In this document: piece after piece, positions 27,616-37,118 of the stretch | How the letters are laid out: each line of letters opens with the position of its first letter | Position numbering within the stretch: the stretch's first letter is position 1 | Source of the DNA: an uncultured Verrucomicrobiota bacterium | Lineage (GTDB): Bacteria > Verrucomicrobiota > Verrucomicrobiia > Limisphaerales > UBA9464 | Reading direction: 5' to 3' | DNA length: 49,863 nucleotides | Assembly (NCBI GenBank): GCA_903896505.1 | Contig: CAITXU010000164.1 | Coordinates: 1 to 49,863 of the forward strand | Notes under the pieces: model-generated | What the model was told of the DNA's origin: nothing | Databases searched by the model: none | Seen by the model: only the letters and a program-made list of their open reading frames with translations | Translations under genes and position numbers: made by a program

Positions 27616-30600
27616 ATGGCAATTTTGAATCGTGAGGTGACCTCCAAACCCCGAATCTGCGCGAAATGTGAACGACAGCTATCGGCGCTGTCGCCTGAAG
27701 GCTTGTGTCCGGGTTGTCTTCTGACTCGTGCCATGATGACCGAAATGGAGGACGACCTGGCGGGAGGGGAAATCCAGCAAATCGGTCAATATGAGCTCCT
27801 AGGTCTCATTGCCCGGGGTGGAATGGGGATTGTTTACCGGGCGCGCCAACGTCGTTTGAACCGATTGGTGGCGTTGAAATTAATTTCAACTGGAGGTTGG
27901 GAGACTCCGGAATTCGTTGAGCGATTTCGTATTGAAGCAGAAGCGGCCGCCAGCCTGGACCATCCCCACATCATTCCCATCTATGAAATTGGGGAGGCTG
28001 AAGGGCGTCATTTTTTCAGCATGCGACTGGCTGAGGGCGGGTCGCTGGCGGACCGCCTGGCATCCGGCAAAAAAATGGATGTGAGCGAGTGCGTACGGCT
28101 TCTGATCAAATTGTCGCATGCGGTGCATTACGCACACCAACGGGGAATCCTGCATCGGGACATGAAACCCAGCAATGTCCTCCTGGATGCCGCAGGCGAA
28201 CCGCTTCTGACCGATTTCGGCCTCGCCAAACTCATTGAAAGGGACATCCGGATCACTCGCACGATGGCCTTGCTGGGTACCCCCGCCTATATTTCCCCAG
28301 AACAGGCGTTGGGGAAGAAGGGATTGACCACCGCGGTTGATGTTTATGGGTTGGGAGCCGTGCTCTATGAGATGCTGACCGGTGTCCCACCGTTTGCGGG
28401 GGGCACAACCATGGCCACGGTGCAGATGGTGCTCAACAAGGAACCGGAGCGACCGTCGAGACGGAATCCCGACTTGGACAAAGACGTTGAGGCCATCTGC
28501 CTCAAGTGTCTGGAGAAGGCGCCAACGCTTCGATATCCATCGGCAGAGGCATTGGCAGAGGACCTCGAACGATGGCTGAATGGGGAATCCATTCTGGCTC
28601 GTCCGTCGACATCCATCACTCGTGCTGTCAAGTGGGTGAGGCGCCGCCCTGCGACCTCCATTGCTGTCTTTGCAGTAACGGTGGCCGTGGTGAGCATCGC
28701 CATTGTATCCAACGTGATGCGGGCACAAGTCACTCGCGCATTGAAGGTCTCCCGGACACAGACCCAACAAATTGCAGCCCAGGAACGGGAATTGGCCCGG
28801 CGCCAATCCGCCACCGAGGCGCAGTTAAGCCGTTCGCTGTTTCTTCAGGGGATTCAATACGCTGAGGACAATCGAACCGGCCCGGCCCTGGCCCATTGGG
28901 CGGAGGCGCTGCGGTTCAAAACCAACAACCACGCCGCCGCTTCTCGAATTTATCACACATTGATTCAAAATCGATTCCTCCAACCGGCATTTGCGCCGGT
29001 CAAGGTGACCAGTTCCGTGGTCATGAGCACATTTAGTCCGGATGGGGCTCGAATGGCAGTGATTGCGGCAGGGGGAGACCGGCAAGTGAGCGTGCGCGAT
29101 GGTTCAACGGGGCGATTGCTTTATTCTAAGAAACTGGGGAAACCAGGATTTTTGGTGACCTTCAGCCCAGATGGACATTATCTGGCGGCCGCGGGCGGTC
29201 TTTGGGGATGGGGGAACGGCCTCGTGTGCATTTATGATGTTGCCTCGGGCGATTCCCCATTTCCCGATTTTGAGACACCCGAAGGAGTGGTTGATCTACA
29301 GTTCAGCCCGGATGGGCAATCGCTGGCGTTTACCGTGATTCACGAGCGACTGCGTGTGGTCGATATGCCAACGGGACGTCTTCGATTCGCATCCCCGGAG
29401 AAGCTGGATCCTGAATTTGTGGAGCGCCGACTGGCTTGGACGCCCGATTCTGGTTCGATTTATGTCCTTTCCAGCAGAGCCAGAATCGTGCGCCTGGATG
29501 CCAAATCCGGTCGCGAACTGGCCAGTTGGAGGCATAGCTTTGAAGCCGGAGGAGGAATTTCGCTGTCGAATGACGGCCGAAAATTAGCCGCCACCCAGGG
29601 AACGTCCGTTCATATTTACTCGGCGGAGAACGGGGCAATTCTTCAGACCTTGACGCACCAACACCTCGTCACGTTCGCAGTGTTTTCACCCGATCAAAGG
29701 CGGGTGGCGACATGCGCCGAAGACGGACAAGTCCGCATCTGGTCGGCTCTCGACGGCAGGTTGATTGCCACCTTCGATGCAGGAACGCCGCAAGTCAGCG
29801 CTGGATTCAATTTTGACGGGTCCCGCCTCGTCTCCCACGGGTTTGACGACGCCGTCCGGGTGTGGGGTGTGGAATTGGGGGAACCGCTCTGCGAGCCGGT
29901 CCGTCACCCATCGAACGTAACAGATGCCCGCTTTAGTCCGACAGGAGAACGCATCCTCGTGAGCACGACGGACGGTAGCGTGGCAGTTTGGAACCTTGAG
30001 ACTTCCCGGGCAAAGGAGATTTGCATTGCCCCCAAAGGAGGCTTCAGCGGGTTTGCCCTTTCGCCCGATGATCACCACTTCGCGGTCGGAAGTCCGGACG
30101 GAACGGTCCGAATCTTCGAGCGATTGAGCGGAGACCAGGTCAAGTGCGGTGATCCAATTGGTTTTCCGATCGAACAATTGCATTACAGCGCCAACAGCTT
30201 GTGGATTCTTGCGATTGGTTTGGAAAGCATGCGGGTGTTGGATGCCCGGGATGGGACCGTGGTTGGCCCCCCCATCGGACACGGAGCCGGTCATTTCGCC
30301 GTCTTCTCACCGGATGGGGATACCGTTGCGGGAGGTGGATTGGACCGCGCCCTCAGCCTCTGGGACTGGCGGTCGGGCAAACTGCGTTGTGAGCCCTTAC
30401 GACATCCGTGGCCGGTCGTCTCGATCGATTTCAGTCCCGACGGAATGCGGATGCTGACCGCATCGAGCGATGATCGGCTTCGCCTTTGGGATGCCCGTAC
30501 CGGCTCCGCGATTCGGGAGATACGACTCGATGGATCACCAACCGCTGTCGGCTTCACCCACAGGGGGCGGCGCATCCAGGTCATCTCTGCCCTGGTTCTG

Positions 30601-31272
30601 CATTTCTATGATGCCACCAACGGCCAACCAATCGGGCCCCGTGTCGCTTTAAGCTCTGGCTCAAGGAACGCCAAAGTCAGCCCTGATGGAACCCGCATCG
30701 TTGTTGCGGGTGACGACAACTTTGTACGGGTGTTCTCGGGAGAGACCGGAGAGCCGATTGTGGAACCCATTCCACGAGGAGCGAGGATTACCGACATGGC
30801 CATCGATGCGTCGGGAAAGCGATTTGCCATTGGGGGATTGAACGGGCGCGCGGAGGTCTTCGATATGGAGAGCGGACGTTCACTCACAGGGCCCCTGTGG
30901 CATGACGACCATCATCGACGAGATTCGGCGATGGCCGTCTCCCATGTCCAGTTTAGCCACGACGAACGCCAGTTGTTGAGCACCGGCGGCGATGGTTCCG
31001 TTCGCCTCTGGGACCTTGGACCTGACCCCAGTGGACCAGTGCCGACTTGGCTTCCAGCACTTGCGGAATCCATCGGAGGGCTCCGCATGCTCAAGACGGA
31101 GGACGCCAGTTCCACGCCCCGCCTGGTCCCTGTTCCGTACGACGAGCGCCTGGCCATTCAAGCACAACTTTCCGGCATGGTTGTAACCAACGGGTGGGGC
31201 CGGTTGGTCGACTGGTTTTTTTCAATTCCGGAACAGCGGGAGTTGAGCCCGCTCCATCAAAAAGCCCATTAA
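27616..31272 (+). CDS. Transmembrane Ser/Thr protein kinase with zinc ribbon and WD40 repeats (module 2)
   Basis: 1218 residues. Two CxxC pairs (Cys15/18 and Cys31/34) form a probable zinc ribbon. The kinase domain (about 58-330) has glycine loop ARGGMG, Lys88, HRDMKPSN (His180-Asn187), DFG (200-202) and SPEQ in place of APE. One transmembrane helix lies near residues 345-365 (TSIAVFAVTVAVVSIAIVS), followed by a coiled region and a large propeller. At least eight blades carry FSPDG-type words such as STFSPDG, VTFSPDG, LQFSPDG, AVFSPDG and IDFSPDG. The catalytic residues are intact, so the kinase should be active. It is the downstream partner of the sigma factor at 26826. Confidence 0.93.
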   Translation: MAILNREVTSKPRICAKCERQLSALSPEGLCPGCLLTRAMMTEMEDDLAGGEIQQIGQYELLGLIARGGMGIVYRARQRRLNRLVALKLISTGGWETPEFVERFRIEAEAAASLDHPHIIPIYEIGEAEGRHFFSMRLAEGGSLADRLASGKKMDVSECVRLLIKLSHAVHYAHQRGILHRDMKPSNVLLDAAGEPLLTDFGLAKLIERDIRITRTMALLGTPAYISPEQALGKKGLTTAVDVYGLGAVLYEMLTGVPPFAGGTTMATVQMVLNKEPERPSRRNPDLDKDVEAICLKCLEKAPTLRYPSAEALAEDLERWLNGESILARPSTSITRAVKWVRRRPATSIAVFAVTVAVVSIAIVSNVMRAQVTRALKVSRTQTQQIAAQERELARRQSATEAQLSRSLFLQGIQYAEDNRTGPALAHWAEALRFKTNNHAAASRIYHTLIQNRFLQPAFAPVKVTSSVVMSTFSPDGARMAVIAAGGDRQVSVRDGSTGRLLYSKKLGKPGFLVTFSPDGHYLAAAGGLWGWGNGLVCIYDVASGDSPFPDFETPEGVVDLQFSPDGQSLAFTVIHERLRVVDMPTGRLRFASPEKLDPEFVERRLAWTPDSGSIYVLSSRARIVRLDAKSGRELASWRHSFEAGGGISLSNDGRKLAATQGTSVHIYSAENGAILQTLTHQHLVTFAVFSPDQRRVATCAEDGQVRIWSALDGRLIATFDAGTPQVSAGFNFDGSRLVSHGFDDAVRVWGVELGEPLCEPVRHPSNVTDARFSPTGERILVSTTDGSVAVWNLETSRAKEICIAPKGGFSGFALSPDDHHFAVGSPDGTVRIFERLSGDQVKCGDPIGFPIEQLHYSANSLWILAIGLESMRVLDARDGTVVGPPIGHGAGHFAVFSPDGDTVAGGGLDRALSLWDWRSGKLRCEPLRHPWPVVSIDFSPDGMRMLTASSDDRLRLWDARTGSAIREIRLDGSPTAVGFTHRGRRIQVISALVLHFYDATNGQPIGPRVALSSGSRNAKVSPDGTRIVVAGDDNFVRVFSGETGEPIVEPIPRGARITDMAIDASGKRFAIGGLNGRAEVFDMESGRSLTGPLWHDDHHRRDSAMAVSHVQFSHDERQLLSTGGDGSVRLWDLGPDPSGPVPTWLPALAESIGGLRMLKTEDASSTPRLVPVPYDERLAIQAQLSGMVVTNGWGRLVDWFFSIPEQRELSPLHQKAH

Positions 31273-31307
31273 ATCTAAGCGTCTGCTGGACTGCAACGCC
31301 CAGATAC

Positions 31308-32663
31308 TCATTGCGGCTTCGATGCAGACGCTTCCACCCGGTAGAGGTGGGTGAGAGTCCGCAAGAACAGAGCTTTCCCCGAAACTCCAGGAGATGCCAT
31401 GAACTCATCGTCCAATTTGTTTGTCGCGACGACCTTCAATTCCCTCCCCGGCTGAATCACGGTGGTCAATCCCGAGCGGTCGAACCAGTAAATGCGCCCG
31501 TCCGCATAAATCGGCGATGCAGCGAATTTTCCTCCAATCCGTTCTGACCAGACTGTCTTGCCGCTGTCCGCCTCCAGGCACGTCAGGAACGCTTCATCAG
31601 CGGCCGTGTAGATCAATCCATCGACGATAATCGGAGAGGCATACCGGCCCGTATGATTCTTGGACTTCCAGACGATACCCGTATCGGTGATGTCTCCATG
31701 GCCATCGGTCTTGACTGCCAGCAGTTCGGCCTTGCTCATCCCGGTGACGAAATAGGCCAGCCCTTTTTCAAAAACAGGACGAGGTGCCGTTGAAAAATCG
31801 GGATACCGAACCGTCCAAAGCTCTTCACCTGTCCGGGGATTGTAACCGAAGGCGGCCTTGGCACCGGCGCTTAACAACAACGGCTTCCCATCAACCGTGA
31901 CCACCAGCGGCGTGCTGTGGGCTTTTCGGAGGTCACCGTCACGGGCCATCGGCCCCGGCACATTTTCATCATTCCACGCCACCGATCGCTTGGTGTTCCA
32001 AACGGTTTCTCCGGTTTTCTTGTCAAGAGCGACGAGGTATTGGAGGTCGGCACCGTCGAAGGTAAGGATGATCAAGTTTTCAAAAGAGACCACCGACGAG
32101 GAAGGACCGCGATAGTGCCGACACCGCAGGTCTTCCCGCTTCCAAAGGATCTTTCCGGTTTTGGTGTCGATGCATGCAGTAAAGGCACTGCCGAAATGGA
32201 CGTAGAGCCGCCCCTCTTCCAAAACGGGGGTCGGTGTGGCGTAACAATTCATCCCCTTTCCGTTACCGAGAGGCTCGGGTTTGTCGGTGTGAAATACCTT
32301 TTCGTTGAAGACGACCTTCCCGGATTCAGCATCGAGCCCGAGAACGTAGAGGTCATTACCCTCCTCAGCCGCCGTTGTCACCCATACCTTGCCTTCGAGG
32401 ATCACGGGGGTGGACTGCCCATGAAACGGAATCGGAGTTTTCCACCGGATGTGATTGGTCTCGCTCCATTCCAGCGGAAGTCCAATCGGTCGGGTTTCTC
32501 CGGGCGCGGATACGTGGCCGTTCCCAAACGGACCACGAAATTCCTGCCATTCGGCACGGATGGACAAGGCGACCGACAAGATGCCTGCGACAAAGAGCAG
32601 AAAGCGACGCGAACGGCTTTGGAAGCCGGAGTGACAAATCGTCGCAGCAAACTCATGATTCAT
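31308..32663 (-). CDS. Exported PQQ-like beta-propeller protein
   Basis: A 451-residue exported protein. After a hydrophobic segment (RFLLFVAGILSVALSIRAE) comes WQEFRGPFGNGHVSA, the planctomycete/verrucomicrobial propeller opening, then LPLEWSETNHIRWKTPIP. Blade motifs recur: LGLDAESGKVVF, ACIDTKTGKILWKR, VALDKKTGETVW, FGYNPRTGEELWTV and TCLEADSGKTVWSE. It is a second family member in the window, different in detail from the one at 2280. No catalytic signature was seen; a role in envelope protein assembly or polysaccharide handling is only a guess. ATG 32663 is preferred to the GTG at 32684. It is convergent with kinase 2 (35 bp). Confidence 0.88.
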   Translation of the reverse strand: MNHEFAATICHSGFQSRSRRFLLFVAGILSVALSIRAEWQEFRGPFGNGHVSAPGETRPIGLPLEWSETNHIRWKTPIPFHGQSTPVILEGKVWVTTAAEEGNDLYVLGLDAESGKVVFNEKVFHTDKPEPLGNGKGMNCYATPTPVLEEGRLYVHFGSAFTACIDTKTGKILWKREDLRCRHYRGPSSSVVSFENLIILTFDGADLQYLVALDKKTGETVWNTKRSVAWNDENVPGPMARDGDLRKAHSTPLVVTVDGKPLLLSAGAKAAFGYNPRTGEELWTVRYPDFSTAPRPVFEKGLAYFVTGMSKAELLAVKTDGHGDITDTGIVWKSKNHTGRYASPIIVDGLIYTAADEAFLTCLEADSGKTVWSERIGGKFAASPIYADGRIYWFDRSGLTTVIQPGRELKVVATNKLDDEFMASPGVSGKALFLRTLTHLYRVEASASKPQ

Positions 32664-32747
32664 ATCCCGAGTGGATATATTCACCGGGCCAAGTCAATCC
32701 GGGAGATGTCCAGCCTTCCATAAGCCACTGAATCGTGCGTATCGTGG

Positions 32748-32802
32748 GACTCCCCTAAAGCCTTGGGCGAGCACAGTCGTGCTTTAAAGCTGGGTGGGAG
32801 TC
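32748..32802 (+). promoter_or_regulatory. Folded leader upstream of the sensor kinase that pairs its ribosome-binding site
   Basis: GACTCCC (32748-32754) can pair with GGGAGTC (32796-32802), which contains the GGGAG in front of ATG 32803. Inside lie two more nested pairings, TAAAGC (32756-32761) with GCTTTA (32781-32786) and AGCAC with GTGCT (32770-32783), which partly compete. The fold could limit translation of the sensor kinase. Only pairing was seen, and the transcription start is unknown. Confidence 0.4.
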
Positions 32803-34146
32803 ATGATTCCTCCGAACCGACCAACGACACTGGTCATCGTTGCTGCCATTGTCGCTGCCATCATATGGACCGAGATGACGACCTGGCAGCACATTCGGAA
32901 GGTGAAGGAGCGCGCGGAGGAGGTTGACTTTGAGCGCTTTCACGACTCCGTCCAACTGGAGGTCAAGTTTCGGGCGCTCCACGACGCAATTCTTCATGAG
33001 TCGAACCATCTGGCTTCGGCGCTAAGCCGCTCGCGGATTTCCGATTGCCGGGGTGAGTTGTCCGAGGCCTATGGACAATCCCTCCATCTGGCTTCCAACC
33101 TTCATGAAAACGATGCCCTTCATCGGGTCGGCACAATCCTCCATCGCTATATCGAGCAGGTGGATTCCATGCTGTCGGAAGAGTCGGGAACCATCGATGC
33201 CTCCCGCCTTCAAGTATGGGAAGGCCCACTGTCTGACCAGATTATTCGAGGGCTGCACGAATTGGCCCTGGCCGAACGAGCAGCGCTCAAGGAGCACCTT
33301 TCGGATTCGCAAGCGCTCGTTCGTTCATTGCATCAACACTTTGTTTTTTCTTCCATCAGCCTAATTGTCCTCGGAGGGACACTAGCCCTCCTGGTCAATC
33401 GTCGAATTGTGGTTCCTCTCCAACAAAGACTGATTCACAGTCAATCCGCCATTGAGCGTCAGGAAAAGCTGTCATCCCTGGGGGTGCTTGCAGCCGGCGT
33501 CGCCCATGAAATTCGAAATCCGCTGACCTCCATCAAAGTGCGGCTGTTTACCCAACAACAGCTTCTCAAGGCGGGTACTGAAGAATGGGAGGACAATCTT
33601 TTTCTGGCAGAGGAGATATCCCGGCTCGAGAAGATCGTGAAGGACTTCCTCGCTTTTGCGCGCCCCGCTGACCCGGAGCTGATTGAAATCCAGGCGTCCC
33701 AGCCCATGAAGGACCTTCTTCCATTGGTCTCCCCCTTGCTGAACAAATCCGGAGTTCAAATTGAGCAGGAATATCTCGAAAATCCCCCGGTGCGTGCCGA
33801 CGCTGCGCAGCTTAAACAGGCGCTGTTGAACCTGACCAAAAACGCTCTTGAAGCCATGCCGACGGGCGGTGTCCTCCGTCTTCGCACACGACTCGAACCA
33901 ACCCGATCGAGCGCCTCTCCTCATGGAGTGGTGATTCTTGAGATTTCGGATACAGGCCAGGGAATGCCACCAGAAATTCAAAAACGCCTGTTCGATCCCT
34001 TTTTCACCACGAAGGCAGGAGGGACCGGACTTGGTTTAAGCATTGCCTCCCGTATCATCGAAAAACATGGAGGATCGCTGGAATTCACAACGCAGGTTGG
34101 AACCGGCACCACCTTTCGAATCCTCCTTCCCGTTGCCTATTCATGA
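32803..34146 (+). CDS. Membrane sensor histidine kinase (NtrB/ZraS-like)
   Basis: The sensor half of a two-component system. Two transmembrane segments (TTLVIVAAIVAAIIW near the N-terminus and FVFSSISLIVLGGTLALLV near residue 185) enclose a periplasmic sensor of about 150 residues with no recognised fold. The transmitter has the H-box GVAHEIRNPLTS, N-box LLNLTKNALEAM, D/F-box ISDTGQGMPPEIQKRLFDPFFTTK and GGTGLGLSIASRII. All residues for autophosphorylation are present. It overlaps the response-regulator gene by 4 bp (ATGA). ATG 32803 is preceded by GGGAG; GTG 32794 is an alternative. Given the pump genes downstream, the signal is probably a metal or envelope stress. Confidence 0.93.
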   Translation: MIPPNRPTTLVIVAAIVAAIIWTEMTTWQHIRKVKERAEEVDFERFHDSVQLEVKFRALHDAILHESNHLASALSRSRISDCRGELSEAYGQSLHLASNLHENDALHRVGTILHRYIEQVDSMLSEESGTIDASRLQVWEGPLSDQIIRGLHELALAERAALKEHLSDSQALVRSLHQHFVFSSISLIVLGGTLALLVNRRIVVPLQQRLIHSQSAIERQEKLSSLGVLAAGVAHEIRNPLTSIKVRLFTQQQLLKAGTEEWEDNLFLAEEISRLEKIVKDFLAFARPADPELIEIQASQPMKDLLPLVSPLLNKSGVQIEQEYLENPPVRADAAQLKQALLNLTKNALEAMPTGGVLRLRTRLEPTRSSASPHGVVILEISDTGQGMPPEIQKRLFDPFFTTKAGGTGLGLSIASRIIEKHGGSLEFTTQVGTGTTFRILLPVAYS

Positions 34147-35585
34147 GCACGCCCAGAGTTCTGATTGTTGAAGATGACGAGAGGTCCGCCCTTTCCCTGG
34201 AGCGCCTTCTGAAATCCCAGGGGTATTCCGTCGCATTGGAATTGCAGGGTGACCGTGGCTTCGAACGGGCGATTCAGGAGTCGTTCGACCTGGTAATCAC
34301 GGATTTCCGAATGCCCGGACTCGATGGTCTCCGGCTCGTTCGACAATTGCATGAACGCAAGCCCCGGTTGCCCATGATATTGATGACAGCGTTCGGCACG
34401 ACGGAAACGGCCATCGAGGCCACCAAGCACGGGGCCTATGAATACATTCTCAAGCCATTTGATGTTGCCGAGATGCTGGAAACAGTGAAACGGGCGGTGG
34501 CAGGTGCCCGATGCATGAGTGAACGGGTGGAGTGGGGCGAAGATACCGGGAATCCGGATGTCGAGGCCATCATCGGCAATAGTCGGCCCATGCAAGCGGT
34601 CTACAAGGAGATTGGCCGGGTGGCGGAGACCACCGCTACAGTCCTGATTCGGGGGGAGACTGGCACTGGAAAGGAATTGGTGGCCCGCGCGATCTATCAG
34701 CACGGAAACCGTGCTGATCGCCAGTTCATTGCCGTCAACTGCGCGGCCATTCCAGAAAATCTGCTGGAGAGCGAACTCTTCGGCCACGAGCGTGGGGCGT
34801 TCACCGGTGCAGATTCCAAGAGGGTCGGACGATTCGAGCAGGCCCATGAGGGAACCCTGTTTCTAGACGAAATTGGGGATATGACCCTCTTTACTCAGGC
34901 CAAGCTTTTGCGTGTTCTCCAAGACAAGGTGGTGCGGCGGGTGGGCGGTCGGGAAAACATCTCCATTGACGTCCGTGTCATTGCCGCCACCCACAGGAAT
35001 TTGGAGCAGATGATCGCGGAACGACAGTTCCGGGAAGACCTTTATTATCGCCTGGGCGCTCTCGTGATCCAACTTCCTCCGCTCCGGGATCGCTCAGACG
35101 ATATTCCAGCACTGTCCCGATATTTTTTGAATCGCTCGCAAAAGGAACTGAACTGCCTCGGCGGTTCATTGGAGCCCGACGCCCTGCAATGGCTTCGTGA
35201 ACAGAAATGGCCGGGAAATGTTCGTCAGTTGGAGAATGTCCTCCGGCAGGCCCTCCTGGCTTCCCACGGATTCCCAATCCGGTCCGAGCTAATTCAGACG
35301 GTTTTTTCCAGGGCGAACGAAAAATCCGTTCATTCCCCCGCCCAAGCGGGTGGTATCGAAGGCCTGATGGACGAACTCCTGGCCCAGGCCAAGGGTGGGG
35401 CCGACCTCGATGTCCATGCCCGTGTCTTCGAGGAAATGGAACGGCAATTGTTTTCCAGGGCCATTCGTTTGGCCCAGGGAAATCAGGCCAAGGCCGCCCG
35501 CTGGTTGAAGATGTCCCGCCAAACGGTCCGAGAAAAGCTTCAGAATTTTGGACTGAAGACATCCAACGACGAAAGCGACACCTAA
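34143..35585 (+). CDS. Sigma-54-dependent response regulator (NtrC family)
   Basis: 480 residues in three parts. The receiver domain (1-120) has acidic pair VEDDE, phospho-Asp in [14 protein letters not shown], and the Lys in ILKPF. The AAA+ activator domain has Walker [14 protein letters not shown] and the GAFTGA loop that contacts sigma-54. It also has Walker [10 protein letters not shown], the arginine-finger region REDLYYRLG and [13 protein letters not shown] Fis-type helix-turn-helix lies at the C-terminus ([26 protein letters not shown]). It should activate sigma-54 promoters when phosphorylated by the adjacent kinase. A palindrome and a -24/-12 promoter directly downstream point to the efflux operon as its target. 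Confidence 0.96.
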   Translation: MSTPRVLIVEDDERSALSLERLLKSQGYSVALELQGDRGFERAIQESFDLVITDFRMPGLDGLRLVRQLHERKPRLPMILMTAFGTTETAIEATKHGAYEYILKPFDVAEMLETVKRAVAGARCMSERVEWGEDTGNPDVEAIIGNSRPMQAVYKEIGRVAETTATVLIRGETGTGKELVARAIYQHGNRADRQFIAVNCAAIPENLLESELFGHERGAFTGADSKRVGRFEQAHEGTLFLDEIGDMTLFTQAKLLRVLQDKVVRRVGGRENISIDVRVIAATHRNLEQMIAERQFREDLYYRLGALVIQLPPLRDRSDDIPALSRYFLNRSQKELNCLGGSLEPDALQWLREQKWPGNVRQLENVLRQALLASHGFPIRSELIQTVFSRANEKSVHSPAQAGGIEGLMDELLAQAKGGADLDVHARVFEEMERQLFSRAIRLAQGNQAKAARWLKMSRQTVREKLQNFGLKTSNDESDT

Positions 35586-35621
35586 GATTCCGGTGCCGGT
35601 GCAGGGAGTGGGTGTCGCGAT

Positions 35622-35656
35622 GACCAGTCATTGGGCATCGTGACCAATGACTGGTC
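35622..35656. promoter_or_regulatory. 13-bp perfect palindrome, probable activator binding site
   Basis: GACCAGTCATTGG and its exact reverse complement CCAATGACTGGTC are separated by 9 bases. No T-run follows, so a terminator is unlikely. Its centre lies about 80 bp upstream of the -24 element at 35720, a typical spacing for a dimeric sigma-54 activator site. The response regulator encoded immediately upstream is the obvious candidate to bind it. Confidence 0.7.
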
Positions 35657-35719
35657 TTCCAGAAGCTCGATTCATTCCAGAGACCCGCAAAATGGGGCAA
35701 AATCCGTGTATTTCGCACC

Positions 35720-35734
35720 TGGCACGCCGATAGC
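35720..35734 (+). promoter_or_regulatory. Probable sigma-54 (-24/-12) promoter of the efflux operon
   Basis: The sequence TGGCACGCCGATAGC matches the consensus TGGCAC-N5-TTGC at all but one of the defined positions. The GG and GC dinucleotides are 10 bases apart as required. It lies 30 bp upstream of the TolC-family gene's ATG (35764), leaving room for a start site and the GAAGGA ribosome-binding site. It lies next to a sigma-54 activator gene. Confidence 0.75.
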
Positions 35735-35763
35735 TCTGCGGGCGGCCATCGAAGGAATGCCGC

Positions 35764-37092
35764 ATGTCGAGTGTTGAATCCATCATGTCAGGTGTCCGTG
35801 AATCGGGCTACCGCTGGAAAAGTTGCCAGGAGAAGGCGCGTCGCAGTCTGGCCCTGGTGGCCTTTGGCCTTGCCTCCTGGGTGCAGGCGGAGACGCTCAC
35901 TCTGGACAAGGCCTTGCAACTGGCCGGGGAAGGGCACCCGCGCCTTCAGGCCGGTGTTGCGCAGTGGAGGGCTGCAGGTGCGGCCACGCGGACGGCGCGT
36001 GCCTTTCCCAATCCCGAGGCGGGGGCTTTGGCAGGTACCCAGACCACCCGGATTCCTGGGAATGCCGCCGGTTCGGTGTATTCTTTTAGTCTGACCCAGC
36101 CTCTGGATTTCGGTCCAACCCGGTCTTCGCGCATCGAGATCGCAGATCGGAACCTCGAGGGCAGCTATGCAGCGTTGGACCTGGTCCGCAACGAGGTTTT
36201 GTCCGACGTTCGACGGGCCTTTTTTGAAGCCCTTCGCCGTCAGTCGGAATTGGAACTATTGCTCGAAAGCTTTCGCCTGGTGGAAGATTTACGCCAGCGC
36301 ATTCAGGTGCGCGTGGGAGTGGGGGAGGCGGGGCGGCTGGAATTGGTGCGCACCGATGCCGAACTGGCCACCGCGCGGGCGACCGCCAACGCCGCCCGCC
36401 TTGATTTGACTTCCGCCATCGCCCGCCTGCGCGCCGCAACGGGTGTTGTCCAGGAAGAAGAAATTCATGTTCAGGGAACCTTTGAGGCTGCGGAAGCGGT
36501 GGAACCGCTGGCCGAGATCCGACAGCGGGTCCTGGAGAAGCATCCCTCCCTGCGGCAGGCGCGTGCCGAGGTGGCCCGTGCCCGGGCCAAGGTGCGTCAT
36601 GAACGTTCGCTGCGAATTCCGACGCCATCCTTGCGGGCCGAAATAGACCGCCCTCCCGATACCCCCACCTATCGTTTCGGACTCAGCCTGCCTTTGCCGC
36701 TCTGGGACCGACGTTCAGGCCCCATCGCAGAGGCCACCGCCCAGTTGAATCAGGCCGAGGCGCTTTTGAAATACCAGGAGATACAGATTCATTCCGCCCT
36801 GGTGGGTGCATACGGTCGTTTTCAATCGGCCGGTGAGCAGTTGACCGCGTTTGAGCAGGGGATTGTTCGCGAGGCCGAAGAGGCTCTCAAGGCGTCGGAA
36901 TTGGCATTTCAACTGGGCGAAAGGGGTATTCTGGAAGTCCTCGACGCCCAGCGCATCCTCCGAACCGTGCGCCTCCAGTTCCTGATTGCACGGTACGATC
37001 GCCAGCTGGCTCTGGTGGATATTAATGAACTGAAAGCAACAGCTCCCGCCGCCGACGCGGTCACTGGAGCCCCGTCGGAGACCAGGAAATAG
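35764..37092 (+). CDS. TolC-family outer-membrane efflux protein (CzcC-like)
   Basis: The outer-membrane channel of a tripartite efflux pump. The 442-residue protein has an N-terminal export region (RSLALVAFGLASWVQAE), then TLTLDKALQLAGEGHPRLQAG, the family opening. Two outer-membrane-factor repeats of long helices follow (LVRNEVLSDVRRAFFEALRRQSELELLLES; RTVRLQFLIARYDRQLALVDINELKA). PNPEAGALAG and LSLPLPLWDRRSGPIAEA fit the CzcC-like subset. ATG 35764 has GAAGGA at a 7-base spacing. It is the first gene of a three-gene operon with the adaptor (26 bp on) and the RND pump, probably driven by the sigma-54 promoter just upstream. Confidence 0.93.
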   Translation: MSSVESIMSGVRESGYRWKSCQEKARRSLALVAFGLASWVQAETLTLDKALQLAGEGHPRLQAGVAQWRAAGAATRTARAFPNPEAGALAGTQTTRIPGNAAGSVYSFSLTQPLDFGPTRSSRIEIADRNLEGSYAALDLVRNEVLSDVRRAFFEALRRQSELELLLESFRLVEDLRQRIQVRVGVGEAGRLELVRTDAELATARATANAARLDLTSAIARLRAATGVVQEEEIHVQGTFEAAEAVEPLAEIRQRVLEKHPSLRQARAEVARARAKVRHERSLRIPTPSLRAEIDRPPDTPTYRFGLSLPLPLWDRRSGPIAEATAQLNQAEALLKYQEIQIHSALVGAYGRFQSAGEQLTAFEQGIVREAEEALKASELAFQLGERGILEVLDAQRILRTVRLQFLIARYDRQLALVDINELKATAPAADAVTGAPSETRK

Positions 37093-37118
37093 ATTACCAG
37101 CTTTCCCACCCCTTCAAC

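Noticed and set aside
27886-28806. 306-codon minus-strand frame inside kinase 2
   Set aside because: Kinase motifs lie on the plus strand; the antisense frame is a by-product.
35622-35656. Palindrome read as a terminator of the response-regulator gene
   Set aside because: It has no following T-run, and its position relative to the sigma-54 promoter favours a binding site.
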